Assembly (NCBI GenBank): GCA_035496935.1
Contig: DATJED010000004.1
Coordinates: 124,001 to 188,000 of the forward strand
Reading direction: 5' to 3'
Length of the DNA: 64,000 nt
Source: Pseudopedobacter sp035496935
GTDB taxonomy: Bacteria > Bacteroidota > Bacteroidia > Sphingobacteriales > Sphingobacteriaceae
The translations under genes and the position numbers were made by a program. Below the pieces are notes generated by a model. The model saw only the letters and a list, made by a program, of their open reading frames with translations. It searched no databases and was not told the origin of the DNA. This document shows, one piece after another, positions 1 to 9,434 of this stretch; within the stretch, counting starts at the first letter, position 1; each line of letters begins with the position of its first letter.

Positions 1-914
1 ACAAGAAAAGAACCATATCCGCCTAATACAGTCGGATAAAACATTCTTAGCGTAATGTTAGCTACATTTGGTGCGGTGCCAAAACGCACTGCAAATACCA
101 CCTCTTTGTTGTATTTATTGTCCGAACTAAAAATATCTGCATAATTATTTAGCAAAGCATAAGAACCTGTATCACCTATTACCTTATTACAGGCGGTAAG
201 TGCATCTTGACTATCTGTTGGTTGAGCTTCTGTAGATTTTGCCCTAGTTAAATAAACTTTAGCTAATAAAGCAGAGGAAGCTCCAGCAGATACTCTTCCC
301 TTTTCTGCGGCAGCAATATCTTTTTCTGCAAAACAGTTTAGCTCTGCAAATTTAAGATCTTCTATAATCTGATTGTAAAGTGACGCCAAAGTCGCTTTTG
401 GTGGATATAAGTTAGGATCACTTGCACTAACTGGTTCGGTAATTAAAGGAACTTCGCCATAAGCCGTTAGTAAATTAAAATAAGCCAATGCTCTTAAAAA
501 ACGGGCGTTCCCTATAATATTGTTCTTTTTAGCTTCATCCATAGTTATTGCAGGAACATAAAAAATCACATCGTTGGCATTCCGTATCATTTTATAATTG
601 TTGTTATACCAATTGCTGATTTCGCCGTTTACCGCAGTAAATGTATGCTGGGTAATTGTATTACGGTCAGCAGAACCTGCGCCTGCATACATTAAATCTG
701 CACCATTCTCAGACACCACATAAACCGTACGCTGGTAGTACCCTTGTGGTTGCATGGTACTGAATACACCATTCAACGCCGCAACAGCATCTTTCTCGTT
801 TTTATAAAAATTAGTTGGTGTTAAAAAACTATTAGGATTTTCGGTAAGAAACTTCTCGCAAGAGGTAAAAGTGAATATTGCCAAAAGAAGAAGTAAATAG
901 TTATGTTTTTTCAT
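1..914 (-). CDS. SusD/RagB-family outer-membrane lipoprotein, 3' part missing
   Basis: Surface glycan-binding partner of the SusC transporter encoded just upstream. The reading frame starts at the ATG at 914 and stays open to the window edge, so about 304 residues are visible and the C-terminus is lost. The leader is short and hydrophobic and ends in TFTSC, with Cys19 as the lipidation site, followed by EKFLTENP, the usual SusD N-terminus. Further in, NARFLRALAYFNLL matches the helical TPR-like region of SusD proteins. The start lies about 57 nt after the stop of the SusC gene, which fits one operon. The ligand cannot be told from the visible part. Confidence 0.88.
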   Translation of the reverse strand, partial: MKKHNYLLLLLAIFTFTSCEKFLTENPNSFLTPTNFYKNEKDAVAALNGVFSTMQPQGYYQRTVYVVSENGADLMYAGAGSADRNTITQHTFTAVNGEISNWYNNNYKMIRNANDVIFYVPAITMDEAKKNNIIGNARFLRALAYFNLLTAYGEVPLITEPVSASDPNLYPPKATLASLYNQIIEDLKFAELNCFAEKDIAAAEKGRVSAGASSALLAKVYLTRAKSTEAQPTDSQDALTACNKVIGDTGSYALLNNYADIFSSDNKYNKEVVFAVRFGTAPNVANITLRMFYPTVLGGYGSFL

Positions 915-970
915 TATCTTTTTATTAAAAGTTAATCTGGTTTTGATAGCGTTATTCATATTTTTAAACA

Positions 971-3900
971 TTAAAATCCAAATTTTAATCCCAAAATAAA
1001 CGTTCTTGACGCTGGGTAAGAATTGACATCTGCTCCTAAACTTAAATTCTGAGAACCTGTATTTTGGCTGGTAGAAGCTGAATTACGCGTATCAAAAGAG
1101 TTAATTTCTGGATTATAGCCCGTGTAATTGGTTAGCATATAAAGATTTTGTGCGGTTAAATATACCGTGGAGCTTTTAAATACTTTAGAGCTTTTTGCAA
1201 GCGGAATGTTATAGGCCAACGATACTGTTTGTAACCTTAAATAACTACCGTCTTCTAAATAACGGCTTACTACCCCGGTACTTTTTTCTGTTGTACTAAA
1301 CTCTCTGGGTAAGGTGTTACTGGTATTTGGGCCACTCCAGGCGTTCAGCATTTCGGTGTATTGATTAGTGGTAGTCCCTCCATTATGTGAATATTTAGAT
1401 AGGTTTAATATTTTATTTCCATGTACACCTTGTATAAACACAGAAAGGTCGAAGTTTTTATAGGTTAAATTGTTATTAATGCTATAAATAAACTTTGGAG
1501 CGGCCTGTCCTATAATATCACGGTCGTCACCATTAATGATTTTGTTTCCATCCCTATCACGAATAATGGCATCACCAGGTACTACCCCTGTTCTCCCGGC
1601 GGCATCAATCTGTTCTTGAGTTTGCCAAATTCCATCAAAATAATACCCGTAAAAAGATCCAATAGGTTGCCCAACCCGTAAAATGGAAGGCGCCAGACCG
1701 TTTGGCACTATATAAGCCCCTGTGCTACCTACTAAAACATCATCAGTTCCATTCATATCTAGCACTTTATTTTTATTGGTTGAATAATTTAAAGTAGTAG
1801 ACCATTTAAAATCTTCTGTTTCGATATTTCTTGAGTTTAGTGAAAACTCAAATCCTTGGTTTTGAACTTTACCCGCGTTTAATAATATGGAAGAGAAGCC
1901 AGATGATTGAGGAACTGAAACGTTTAATAACAGATCAGACGTTTGTTTATGGTAGTAATCTGCAGTAATTGATAAGCGGTTATTAAATAAACCAATATCG
2001 GCACCTAAATCAAATGACCGGGTAGACTCCCATGCCAGGTTAGGATTAGGAATATTATTTCCAGAAACACCTACTACTCTACTTGGTGTAACACCCAAAG
2101 AATAGCCATTAGTTACATATTGTTGAATAGATTGGTAGGAACCAATTTCCTGATTTCCGGTTTTACCATAGCTTGCTCTAATTTTGAAGTCGGAAATTTG
2201 CTCAATATTTTTCATGAAGTCTTCGCTTGAGACTCTCCATGCAACTGCTCCAGAAGGAAAATAACCCCACTTATCTGTTATACCAAACCTGGATGAACCA
2301 TCCGCTCTTAAGGTGGCCGTGAAGATATATTTATCAGACAAGTAATAATTTAGTCTGCCAAAAAAAGAAGCCAAAGAATTTTCTGTGGTATTGGAGCCTG
2401 GAGTTAAGATATTACCTCCAATGCTTAAATTATCATAACCTAAATTGTCTGTAAAAAAATTCTGTGCGCTTGCATCAAAATCACTAACAGTAAATTTTTG
2501 TAAAGAAAAACCCAACAAAGCGTCTAAACGGTGCATTTTGTTAAATGTTTTTTGATAAGAAAGCGTGTTTTCGTTTAACCAACTGTAATTGGTAAGAGAA
2601 GATGAGTACGCGGCACCTCCTGTAGCCTGACCTATAAATATATTAGAAGGCAGGTAGCGTTTTTCCTGCCCCGCTATATAATCCACGCCGAAACTGGTTT
2701 TAAATTTTAAACCTTTAATAAACTCGTATTCTGCAAAGGTATTTACCAATGCCCTTGCTGTAGTCAGGTTATCTTGAGAAAGCGCCACACCTGCTACTGG
2801 ATTTCCGTACACTCCAATATATGCAATGGGTTCGTTTTGAAATGAATAACTTCCATCTTCATTTCTAAGCGGAACAATTGGGCTCATGTTTAGTGCGCCC
2901 CCGGCAGAACCATATCCGGTGCCTGTTTTTGTTGCATCTACCGCTTGCTTGCCGTAAGATATTTGAGAAGAAAATCCCATTGTTATTTTTTCACCAATGT
3001 TTCTATCCAAGTTCATCCTCACCAGTTCTCTTTTAAAACCTGTATTTTTCATAATGCCCTGTTGGTCAAAATGGTTAAAACTTAAATAATATTTAGTTTC
3101 TTGGTTACCGCCGTTAAAACTTAGCTGGTAATTTTGGATTGGAGCTGTTCGGTATAATTCATCTTGCCAGTCTGTACCTTCTCCAAAAGCATCAATCTGC
3201 GCTTGTGTATAAGGCAAAGGTTTAGCAGTAGCTGGGTTGGTTACATTATATTGGGTAAAATATCTATTCAAATATTGGCCAAATTCTGACGCATTCATCA
3301 TGTCCAATTTGTTTGAAAGCTTCTGAATGCCGGTATAAGCATCCACATTAATCCCATTCTGGCCCGCTGTTCCTTTTTTTGTGGTGATCAAAATTACCCC
3401 GTTGGCGCCCCTACTCCCATATATCGCGGTAGAAGAAGCATCTTTCAGTACTTCAATCGACTGAATATCATTAGGGTTGATGGTGCTTAAATTACCCACT
3501 CCAGCAAAACCATCAATCACATACAATGGCTCGTTACCAGAATTAATAGAGTTTGTACCACGGATCCTAATGGTAGATGCGTTGCCGGGCTGACCGTCAG
3601 ATTGTGTAAGCTGTAAACCACTTACCCTTCCCTGCAACATTTGATCAGCGCCTACAACAGGTGTTTTATCTAAATCTTTACCGCTTAAAGATGCCACAGC
3701 ACCCGTTAAATCACTCTTTCTTTGTGTACCGTAGCCTACTACAACAATTTCATTTAATTTGGTACCAACTTGGTCGGCCTTTAATACAATATTGAGGTTG
3801 GTTTGCGAACCTACAACTATTGTTCTAGTCAAATATCCCAAATAAGAAACCTCTAAAGATGCGCCGGTTGGCACAGCAATAGCAAACTCACCATTTGCAC

Positions 3901-4174
3901 CAGTTACAGTACCCTTAGCAGTACCCAATAATTTAACGCTTACTCCAGGCAAGGTTACGCCCGCTTCATCAACTACCTTTCCTTTTATATTGATATCATC
4001 TTGCTGGTTATTAGATGAAGTAGCTGTTTTTAACAGCACCGAATGAGCGTTTGCGCTTGCCTTAACTGTGTTGCCATAACTAGCGCATAGCATTGCTAGC
4101 AAAACGCTATTCATCATTATTTTCCGACCATTATGCCCAAAAGAAATTCCCCGAGGAGGTGACTTTTTTTTCAT
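971..4174 (-). CDS. SusC/RagA-family TonB-dependent outer-membrane transporter
   Basis: Outer-membrane beta-barrel for TonB-driven import of oligosaccharides or other large nutrients; 1067 residues, normal for the family. The N-terminus has a basic stretch and a hydrophobic leader (about 20-40). A carboxypeptidase-regulatory-like beta-sandwich follows (about 60-135, IKGKVVDEAGVTLPGVSV), then the linker EIVVVGYGTQRKSDLTG, the plug (IRGTNSINSGNEPLYVIDGF, SIEVLKDASSTAIYGSRGAN), and the barrel ending in the aromatic C-terminus LGLKFGF. Start choice is uncertain: Met20-Met21 just before the hydrophobic stretch would give a more ordinary signal peptide. It is followed by a SusD gene. No degradative enzyme lies next to this pair in the window, so its substrate is unknown. 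Confidence 0.93.
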   Translation of the reverse strand: MKKKSPPRGISFGHNGRKIMMNSVLLAMLCASYGNTVKASANAHSVLLKTATSSNNQQDDINIKGKVVDEAGVTLPGVSVKLLGTAKGTVTGANGEFAIAVPTGASLEVSYLGYLTRTIVVGSQTNLNIVLKADQVGTKLNEIVVVGYGTQRKSDLTGAVASLSGKDLDKTPVVGADQMLQGRVSGLQLTQSDGQPGNASTIRIRGTNSINSGNEPLYVIDGFAGVGNLSTINPNDIQSIEVLKDASSTAIYGSRGANGVILITTKKGTAGQNGINVDAYTGIQKLSNKLDMMNASEFGQYLNRYFTQYNVTNPATAKPLPYTQAQIDAFGEGTDWQDELYRTAPIQNYQLSFNGGNQETKYYLSFNHFDQQGIMKNTGFKRELVRMNLDRNIGEKITMGFSSQISYGKQAVDATKTGTGYGSAGGALNMSPIVPLRNEDGSYSFQNEPIAYIGVYGNPVAGVALSQDNLTTARALVNTFAEYEFIKGLKFKTSFGVDYIAGQEKRYLPSNIFIGQATGGAAYSSSLTNYSWLNENTLSYQKTFNKMHRLDALLGFSLQKFTVSDFDASAQNFFTDNLGYDNLSIGGNILTPGSNTTENSLASFFGRLNYYLSDKYIFTATLRADGSSRFGITDKWGYFPSGAVAWRVSSEDFMKNIEQISDFKIRASYGKTGNQEIGSYQSIQQYVTNGYSLGVTPSRVVGVSGNNIPNPNLAWESTRSFDLGADIGLFNNRLSITADYYHKQTSDLLLNVSVPQSSGFSSILLNAGKVQNQGFEFSLNSRNIETEDFKWSTTLNYSTNKNKVLDMNGTDDVLVGSTGAYIVPNGLAPSILRVGQPIGSFYGYYFDGIWQTQEQIDAAGRTGVVPGDAIIRDRDGNKIINGDDRDIIGQAAPKFIYSINNNLTYKNFDLSVFIQGVHGNKILNLSKYSHNGGTTTNQYTEMLNAWSGPNTSNTLPREFSTTEKSTGVVSRYLEDGSYLRLQTVSLAYNIPLAKSSKVFKSSTVYLTAQNLYMLTNYTGYNPEINSFDTRNSASTSQNTGSQNLSLGADVNSYPASRTFILGLKFGF

Positions 4175-4807
4175 ATTAAAGATTATTGTTGATTAACTAT
4201 ATGAATACTTTGCTACCCGATAGTATTAGTAGCACATAGGCAAGGGAGTGAAAAAAGAAGACTATTGATTAATAAATTTTGGCGCATCATTCAGCTAGTT
4301 TAGCTTATTTTGAGATTGCCAACCTGCTATAGTAAACTGCCAAAAAAACATAGTTATTAAAAATAAAATTAACGTAATTGCATCTTCAGTTTAACCAAAA
4401 AATTTCTTAATCCAAATGCATAAGAAAAGCTTAACGATGATCTTTTTCAGTTTTTCGACAATTTGTTATGCTTTTAAAGCTAGGCGAGTGTTGAGAGTTT
4501 AACGATGCAAGACTGGTGAAATTACAATGACGCGAAAAACAAAAATCTCCCGTCACCTTGAATGCAATGAGAGGTCTCATTAGTAGGGCAGCAGCCTTTA
4601 CTGCAAAGCAGAACGTCGCATGTCAACGTTGGGAGGTTTGGGTGATTCGCTCTACTCAGCTTAGATTCAACCTATCAGTTTAGAATTGGCGGATAAATCA
4701 ATCACAGCCACTAATCATGTAAAAGAAATCCAACTCCTTACACGATCAACATGTATATGGATAGGTAAATAAACTTTAGGTAAATTCCAAAAAACACACC
4801 CATTGTT
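4175..4807. other. 633-bp intergenic space
   Basis: No convincing gene on either strand. The part next to 4174 must carry the promoter of the SusC gene, but I see no clear TAnnTTTG box there. An A/T-rich stretch at about 4285-4320 loosely resembles the inverted-repeat motif found before the other two SusC genes. The part from about 4500 to 4720 has a small perfect palindrome (AATGAGA, 2 nt, TCTCATT at 4566-4581) and looks like a worn intergenic repeat of the kind common in this phylum; that is inference. Confidence 0.4.
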
Positions 4808-5425
4808 TTAACCGACCATACCCATATAAACGCTATTGCTTTGCATAGTTCTGTCTTGTCTGACAAATGCCACCCATACTTGAGTCCCTTGACCTATGTT
4901 ATTCGGCATGAAATTAAATTCTCCGTTACTACGATAAGCCTGCAAACTATAATCGCAGACGGCTTCCTCCTCATTCCATGTTACAATCAGTAATTGGTCG
5001 TCTACCGATCCATTATCCCCGCTGTTTTTATTCCATGTAAAATGCAAGCCAGCATCATCGTTTTCCATCTGGAAATCTTCTGGGAAGTAAAGTGTTCCCT
5101 GTGCCAGTCTCACTAAAGAAAAATCAATGGACAGCTCAGGAAATTCACCTACAATGGCATTCTTCTTATTGTAGGACATGGCACTGTTAAAAGCAGTAGG
5201 AATAATATCATCGTCTTTGAAACCAATTCTCACAACAGCTACCATCTTTTTTAAAAAAAACTGGATGAGTTTCATTTTCATCTGATTGGCTAGTTGCTTT
5301 TCACTAAAATGCGTAGGTGGTTTAGGTTTAGATCTAATAATATTTAAACCACGCCAGCTTGTTCCTACAATAGTTCCAACCTTTCCGCTAAAAGCACCGT
5401 TAATTCCATTTTTAATAATTGCCAT
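4808..5425 (-). CDS. DUF6266-family protein of unknown function
   Basis: 205 residues, no signal peptide. The N-terminus MAIIKNGINGAFSGKVGTIVG followed by a Trp/Arg-rich loop and IIRSKPKPPTHFSEKQLANQ is the hallmark of the DUF6266 family, which is abundant in Pedobacter and Sphingobacterium genomes and has no assigned function. The C-terminal half alternates polar and hydrophobic residues (QLLIVTWNEEEAVCDYSLQAY, VWVAFVRQDR), suggesting beta-sandwich structure. It stands alone: 633 bp separate it from the SusC gene downstream and about 250 bp from the gene upstream. The match is by eye, but the N-terminal motif is distinctive. Confidence 0.75.
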   Translation of the reverse strand: MAIIKNGINGAFSGKVGTIVGTSWRGLNIIRSKPKPPTHFSEKQLANQMKMKLIQFFLKKMVAVVRIGFKDDDIIPTAFNSAMSYNKKNAIVGEFPELSIDFSLVRLAQGTLYFPEDFQMENDDAGLHFTWNKNSGDNGSVDDQLLIVTWNEEEAVCDYSLQAYRSNGEFNFMPNNIGQGTQVWVAFVRQDRTMQSNSVYMGMVG

Positions 5426-5616
5426 GATAAATAGACTTATTTTAGTATTTTATACTACTAATATAAGTAATTATTAGTAAAACTTACCTATAAAACCCCT
5501 ATTAATTCCCTAGGAACTCCCTATAAAACCTTTATTATTTATAATTTAATTTGCGTTGATGATTTTGACTAATATTAAATATAAAATATGAGCCTATAAA
5601 TTAGATAACGAACTAC

Positions 5617-5639
5617 TGAAACCACTCAGAGTGGTTTCA
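5617..5639 (-). terminator. Hairpin after the 5679-16984 operon
   Basis: TGAAACCACT and AGTGGTTTCA form a perfect 10-bp stem with a 3-nt loop, 39 nt past the stop codon at 5679. On the minus strand it is not followed by a clear T-run, so it could act as a weak terminator or 3'-end stabiliser. Confidence 0.5.
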
Positions 5640-5678
5640 ACAGTTTAATAACACAATGGTATTTTTGAAGGGATTCTT

Positions 5679-7244
5679 TTAAGGGGCCAGCTGTACTTTA
5701 AGTGAAGAAGTCATATCATTATTTCCATTGTCACTCAAACACGAGTCGTCTCCTGTAAAATTCAAGCTAGTTCCACCGTAGCTATTGTTAGTATAAAGTA
5801 TAACCTTTAATCCAGGGGGTACTTTTAACGATGAAGCGTCGTCATTCACTCCTCCATGAGAGGCGATATCAGCCATCAAGAAGTTTCCAATTTCAAAATT
5901 CGCTTTCCAGCCCCCATAGCTACAGTTCTGATACAGGGAAACATATCCATCACCGGCCTGTTGGCGTCTGTTTTTCAACCAAAGAATTCTTGCAGTACTT
6001 CCGGGCGAACCGGCAATCAAGTTATTATCAATATTGATGTTTGCCTCTTTAAAATAACGGTCTTTCCTTATATCTGCTAAGTAATAATATTCGGGTCTCA
6101 CGTAACTATCTCCTCCCGAATTTCCCGAACCTGTAGTTCCATCTACTTTTCCGGCATAAATACCATTTGTTACTGTAGTCAATACAATATCAAAATAGGT
6201 GTTAGCCATGTATTTGATATCGTTTAAGGTCAAGCCATAGCGTCCGCTATCATACGCAATCCACCAACCCTCTGCATCATAAGCCGCATGATTGGTATCT
6301 TCAGTACTTCCTCCTAAGGCGTATTTCCAGTTCCAACAGGTGTTACCGTTAGCAGCGGTTTGCGTAGTTAAATTCGCTTTAAACCAATCTACATTGGCTT
6401 GAACAATATCATCATAATTACTCACCCTACTAGCTGCGTCGTTCAAAATCAAATGACACTGTAGTAGCCTTATGAGCCCATTAGTTACCATAAACATCTG
6501 GTTCCAAGGTGCAGGGTCGTTAGGTTTATAGGTATTAGGTGCACCAGGAAAGTATATTTTTTTATCTGAAGTTCTTACAAAACGTGGAATAATCCAATTA
6601 TCCATCACATAATCACCCTCGGTAATATATTTTAGAGCTCTTTGTTTATAGGTAGTCCCAAAACTATACGGATCTCCTGTGGAAACTGTTGTGTTCCAAA
6701 TAGCCGAATGTTCCAAAATTAATCTGGCGCAAAGTGCCATGTGGGCTATTACTTGCCCCGACTCAACACCAGCACCTGCCGGACTAACTCCCGAAGCGGT
6801 AGAAGGCCAAACCGGCGCTATTGTTCCGCTCCAAACCGTTCTTTGTCCACCATTAGCGGAACTTGCCAAATCATTTCTTCCTGCTAAAGCTTTATCACAG
6901 TAGTAAATCATCCGATTTAAAATATCAAGGTTCCCGGTGGCATTGTACATTAATCCAGATGCTTCTATAGCTTTCCCCGGATTTCCGAAAACCCAAACAT
7001 TTTGGTCATTATTGCTGGGCGCAGCGTAATTTTGTATATAATTTTTAAATGCTGTAATTTCATTGGAAGTAATAGGCCCCATCAAACTCTCGACGACCAT
7101 ATCATTTGCGCCCCTCGTTTTTAGGAATCTGTCGTCTGAAACTTCTGCACTAGCATCTTCATCGGTAAACATCTTCTTCTGGCAAGAGAAAAACGCTAAT
7201 AGAACGCATATAAGCGTACTAAGCACAATTAACTTTTTTTTCAT
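5679..7244 (-). CDS. Secreted lipoprotein: unknown core domain plus C-terminal beta/gamma-crystallin module
   Basis: 521 residues. A lipoprotein leader ends at Cys21 (LLAFFSC). Residues about 55-430 form a domain almost the same as the N-terminal half of the next gene upstream; conserved blocks include WVFGNPGKAIEASGLMY, GDYVMDNWIIPRFVRT and YFPGAPNTYKPN. It is rich in Trp, Tyr and helical segments and may be an alpha/alpha-barrel-like carbohydrate enzyme, but I do not recognise the family. Residues about 432-521 hold two Greek-key motifs of the beta/gamma-crystallin type (SLYQNCSYGGW...DDASSLKV and ILYTNNSYGGTSLNF...NDMTSSLKV); the N/D-x-SS pattern is the usual calcium-binding signature of microbial members. 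Last gene of the operon, 64 nt after its paralogue. Likely a surface glycan-active protein. Confidence 0.7.
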   Translation of the reverse strand: MKKKLIVLSTLICVLLAFFSCQKKMFTDEDASAEVSDDRFLKTRGANDMVVESLMGPITSNEITAFKNYIQNYAAPSNNDQNVWVFGNPGKAIEASGLMYNATGNLDILNRMIYYCDKALAGRNDLASSANGGQRTVWSGTIAPVWPSTASGVSPAGAGVESGQVIAHMALCARLILEHSAIWNTTVSTGDPYSFGTTYKQRALKYITEGDYVMDNWIIPRFVRTSDKKIYFPGAPNTYKPNDPAPWNQMFMVTNGLIRLLQCHLILNDAASRVSNYDDIVQANVDWFKANLTTQTAANGNTCWNWKYALGGSTEDTNHAAYDAEGWWIAYDSGRYGLTLNDIKYMANTYFDIVLTTVTNGIYAGKVDGTTGSGNSGGDSYVRPEYYYLADIRKDRYFKEANINIDNNLIAGSPGSTARILWLKNRRQQAGDGYVSLYQNCSYGGWKANFEIGNFLMADIASHGGVNDDASSLKVPPGLKVILYTNNSYGGTSLNFTGDDSCLSDNGNNDMTSSLKVQLAP

Positions 7245-7308
7245 GATTTATTAGATTTATAATTGGTGAATTTATTTTAGCCATTTAAATTCTTTTAAAA
7301 ATCTCCTC

Positions 7309-9348
7309 TCATCTTTTCTCGTTAATAATTTTTAACGAAGTAAGAAAGTCATCCGCCTCCTTAACTGTTTTATTGAAGTATTCGTTATCGCCCTGTTTAT
7401 GATAATTGAAAAAGCCATGCCCCTGCCCTGGATAAAAGAATAACTTGCATTCTGTGCCAACCTTTCTTAGCTCAGTCTGATAAAGCTTGGCGGTTTTTAA
7501 TGGGACATGTTTATCCTGATCTCCATAGAAAAGAATGGTAGGCGCAGCGCCCGCTTTGATATTATGCAGGGGCGATATCTCCATATATCTATTTCCGATT
7601 CTTTCATAACCATAACCGCCGGGACCATTATCAATTACTGGATTAAAAAGTACTAACGCTGCCGGTTTGGTACTGATGCTATTATCTTCATCTATAGCTA
7701 ATAAATCACACGCTGCAGCCAAATGCCCTCCTGCAGATGCACCAGACGCAACAATTTTAGTTGTATCAATCAGTAATTCTTCGCTATGGCTACGGATATA
7801 CCTCATTGCGGTTCGGGCATCTTTTGCAGCTTCAAAAGGGGTAGTTTTATTTCGAGAGGACACTCTGTAATCAGCTAAAATGGCGATCATTCCTCTGGTG
7901 GCAAAATATTTTGCCTGTGGTTCAAGCTGAGCGGTACTTCCACCAACCCATCCCCCACCAAAGAAGAATAGAATAGCCGGGTATTTTTTAGTCGGCACAT
8001 ATCCTTCGGGATAATAGCAAGTCAGTTTTAAATTTAAAGTATCTATTGTTTTATAAATAAAGGTTTTAATAAGCGATGATTTTTTAGCGGCTGTATCCTG
8101 TTTTAACGATGTTTGGTACCTTCTATTTTTTTGCCATAAAATACGGGCCGTTGCTGGTAAAAAATCAGCTATTTTGTTGGCTTGCCTATTAATACCAACC
8201 ATCGTCTCAAATTTATCGGGCCTAAAATCAGCTAAATAAAAGTACTCATCCCTTATGTAGTTATAACCGGCCATGTTTCCGGTCCTGCTTTCGCCGTTTA
8301 ACATGCCAATATATCTTCCATTATCTTGTTTACTTCCTAATATTACATCAACATAAGTATTGGCAAAAGGTACCAAATCATTAAATTTGACACCATATCT
8401 GCCTGAATTGTAAGCTATCCAAAGCCCTTCAACATCGTAAGCAAAATGATTTGCGTCTTCAGATCGTGAACCCAAAGCATAATCAAACTGATAAACTGGC
8501 GTATTTACAGCCGATGTATCTGGTGTTAAAGAAGACAAAAACCAATCTAAATTAGGTTGAACAATTTCATCATATCTTTTCACTCGCTCCGGGTCATCTT
8601 TTAGAATAAGATGGCATTCTGTTAATCGGATTAAGCCATTTGTGACCATAAACAGTTGGTTCCAAGGTGCAGGACCATTTGGTTTGTAAGTATTGGGAGC
8701 TCCGGGAAAGTATAATCTGTTATGATCATCGGTGCGAACAAATCTTTTGATGATCCAATTGTCCATCACATAGTCTCCTTCTTTGATATATTTTAAAGCT
8801 CTTTCTTTATAAGTTGTTCCAAAATTGTGAGGATCCCCGATACTGACTTTCTTATTCCAAATTGGTTGATTCTCTAGGATCAATCGGGAGCAAAAGGCTA
8901 AATGGGCTAAAACTGAGCCCTGTTCTATCCCTGCTCCTGCTTGTGGCTGAGCGGTTTTATTAGATGGCCAAATTGGATCTATATTACCTGTCCATGTTTT
9001 TAACTGCCCGCCAATATTAGCTGGTGCCAAATCATTTCGGGTAGCTAAGGCTCTATCGCAATAAAAAACCATCTGATTGAGAATGGCGGTATCTTTTGTC
9101 GCCTCGTACATTAAGCCACATGCCTCAATAGCTTTACCCGGCGCACCAAACACCCAGATATTACTGCCCAACTGACCTTCGTTCGGGTTATAATCTTTAA
9201 TAAAATTCTTAAAAGCTAAAAGTTCCTTTTTTGTGATCGGGCCTTCTGTTTGTTCTACCAAAAGCTCCTGCGCTTTTATAACTACAGGGTGCAATAAACA
9301 TATAAGCATTGAAACCAATACAGAAGCCCTAAGGAACATTTTATCCAT
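7309..9348 (-). CDS. Secreted two-domain protein: unknown core plus alpha/beta-hydrolase esterase
   Basis: 679 residues with a signal peptide (about 1-27, cleaved near IKA-QE). Residues about 35-411 are the same unrecognised core domain as in the downstream paralogue. Residues about 425-675 are an alpha/beta hydrolase of the BD-FAE/acetyl-esterase type: the oxyanion segment FFGGGW (462-467), nucleophile Ser538 in GASAGG, acid Asp612 in GDQDKHVP and His644 in GQGHGFF. Expected action: removal of acetyl or other ester groups from a polysaccharide while the N-terminal domain binds or cuts the same glycan; the second half of that statement is inference. It sits 86 nt after a SusE/F-like lipoprotein gene. 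Confidence 0.78.
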   Translation of the reverse strand: MDKMFLRASVLVSMLICLLHPVVIKAQELLVEQTEGPITKKELLAFKNFIKDYNPNEGQLGSNIWVFGAPGKAIEACGLMYEATKDTAILNQMVFYCDRALATRNDLAPANIGGQLKTWTGNIDPIWPSNKTAQPQAGAGIEQGSVLAHLAFCSRLILENQPIWNKKVSIGDPHNFGTTYKERALKYIKEGDYVMDNWIIKRFVRTDDHNRLYFPGAPNTYKPNGPAPWNQLFMVTNGLIRLTECHLILKDDPERVKRYDEIVQPNLDWFLSSLTPDTSAVNTPVYQFDYALGSRSEDANHFAYDVEGLWIAYNSGRYGVKFNDLVPFANTYVDVILGSKQDNGRYIGMLNGESRTGNMAGYNYIRDEYFYLADFRPDKFETMVGINRQANKIADFLPATARILWQKNRRYQTSLKQDTAAKKSSLIKTFIYKTIDTLNLKLTCYYPEGYVPTKKYPAILFFFGGGWVGGSTAQLEPQAKYFATRGMIAILADYRVSSRNKTTPFEAAKDARTAMRYIRSHSEELLIDTTKIVASGASAGGHLAAACDLLAIDEDNSISTKPAALVLFNPVIDNGPGGYGYERIGNRYMEISPLHNIKAGAAPTILFYGDQDKHVPLKTAKLYQTELRKVGTECKLFFYPGQGHGFFNYHKQGDNEYFNKTVKEADDFLTSLKIINEKR

Positions 9349-9434
9349 TATTATTCTACTTTTTTTAGGGCTTAAAAACCGCCAGCCTGAAAATCGATCA
9401 GACTAACGGGATTTACAACCAACTTGTTAACCAA

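Noticed and set aside
4499..4720. Decayed gene or tRNA remnant in the 633-bp space
   Set aside because: No reading frame with family features and no cloverleaf could be drawn.
5286..7254. Plus-strand open frames of 60-75 codons across the DUF6266 and crystallin-lipoprotein genes
   Set aside because: They lie inside well-supported minus-strand genes, lack family features and have no promoter or operon context.
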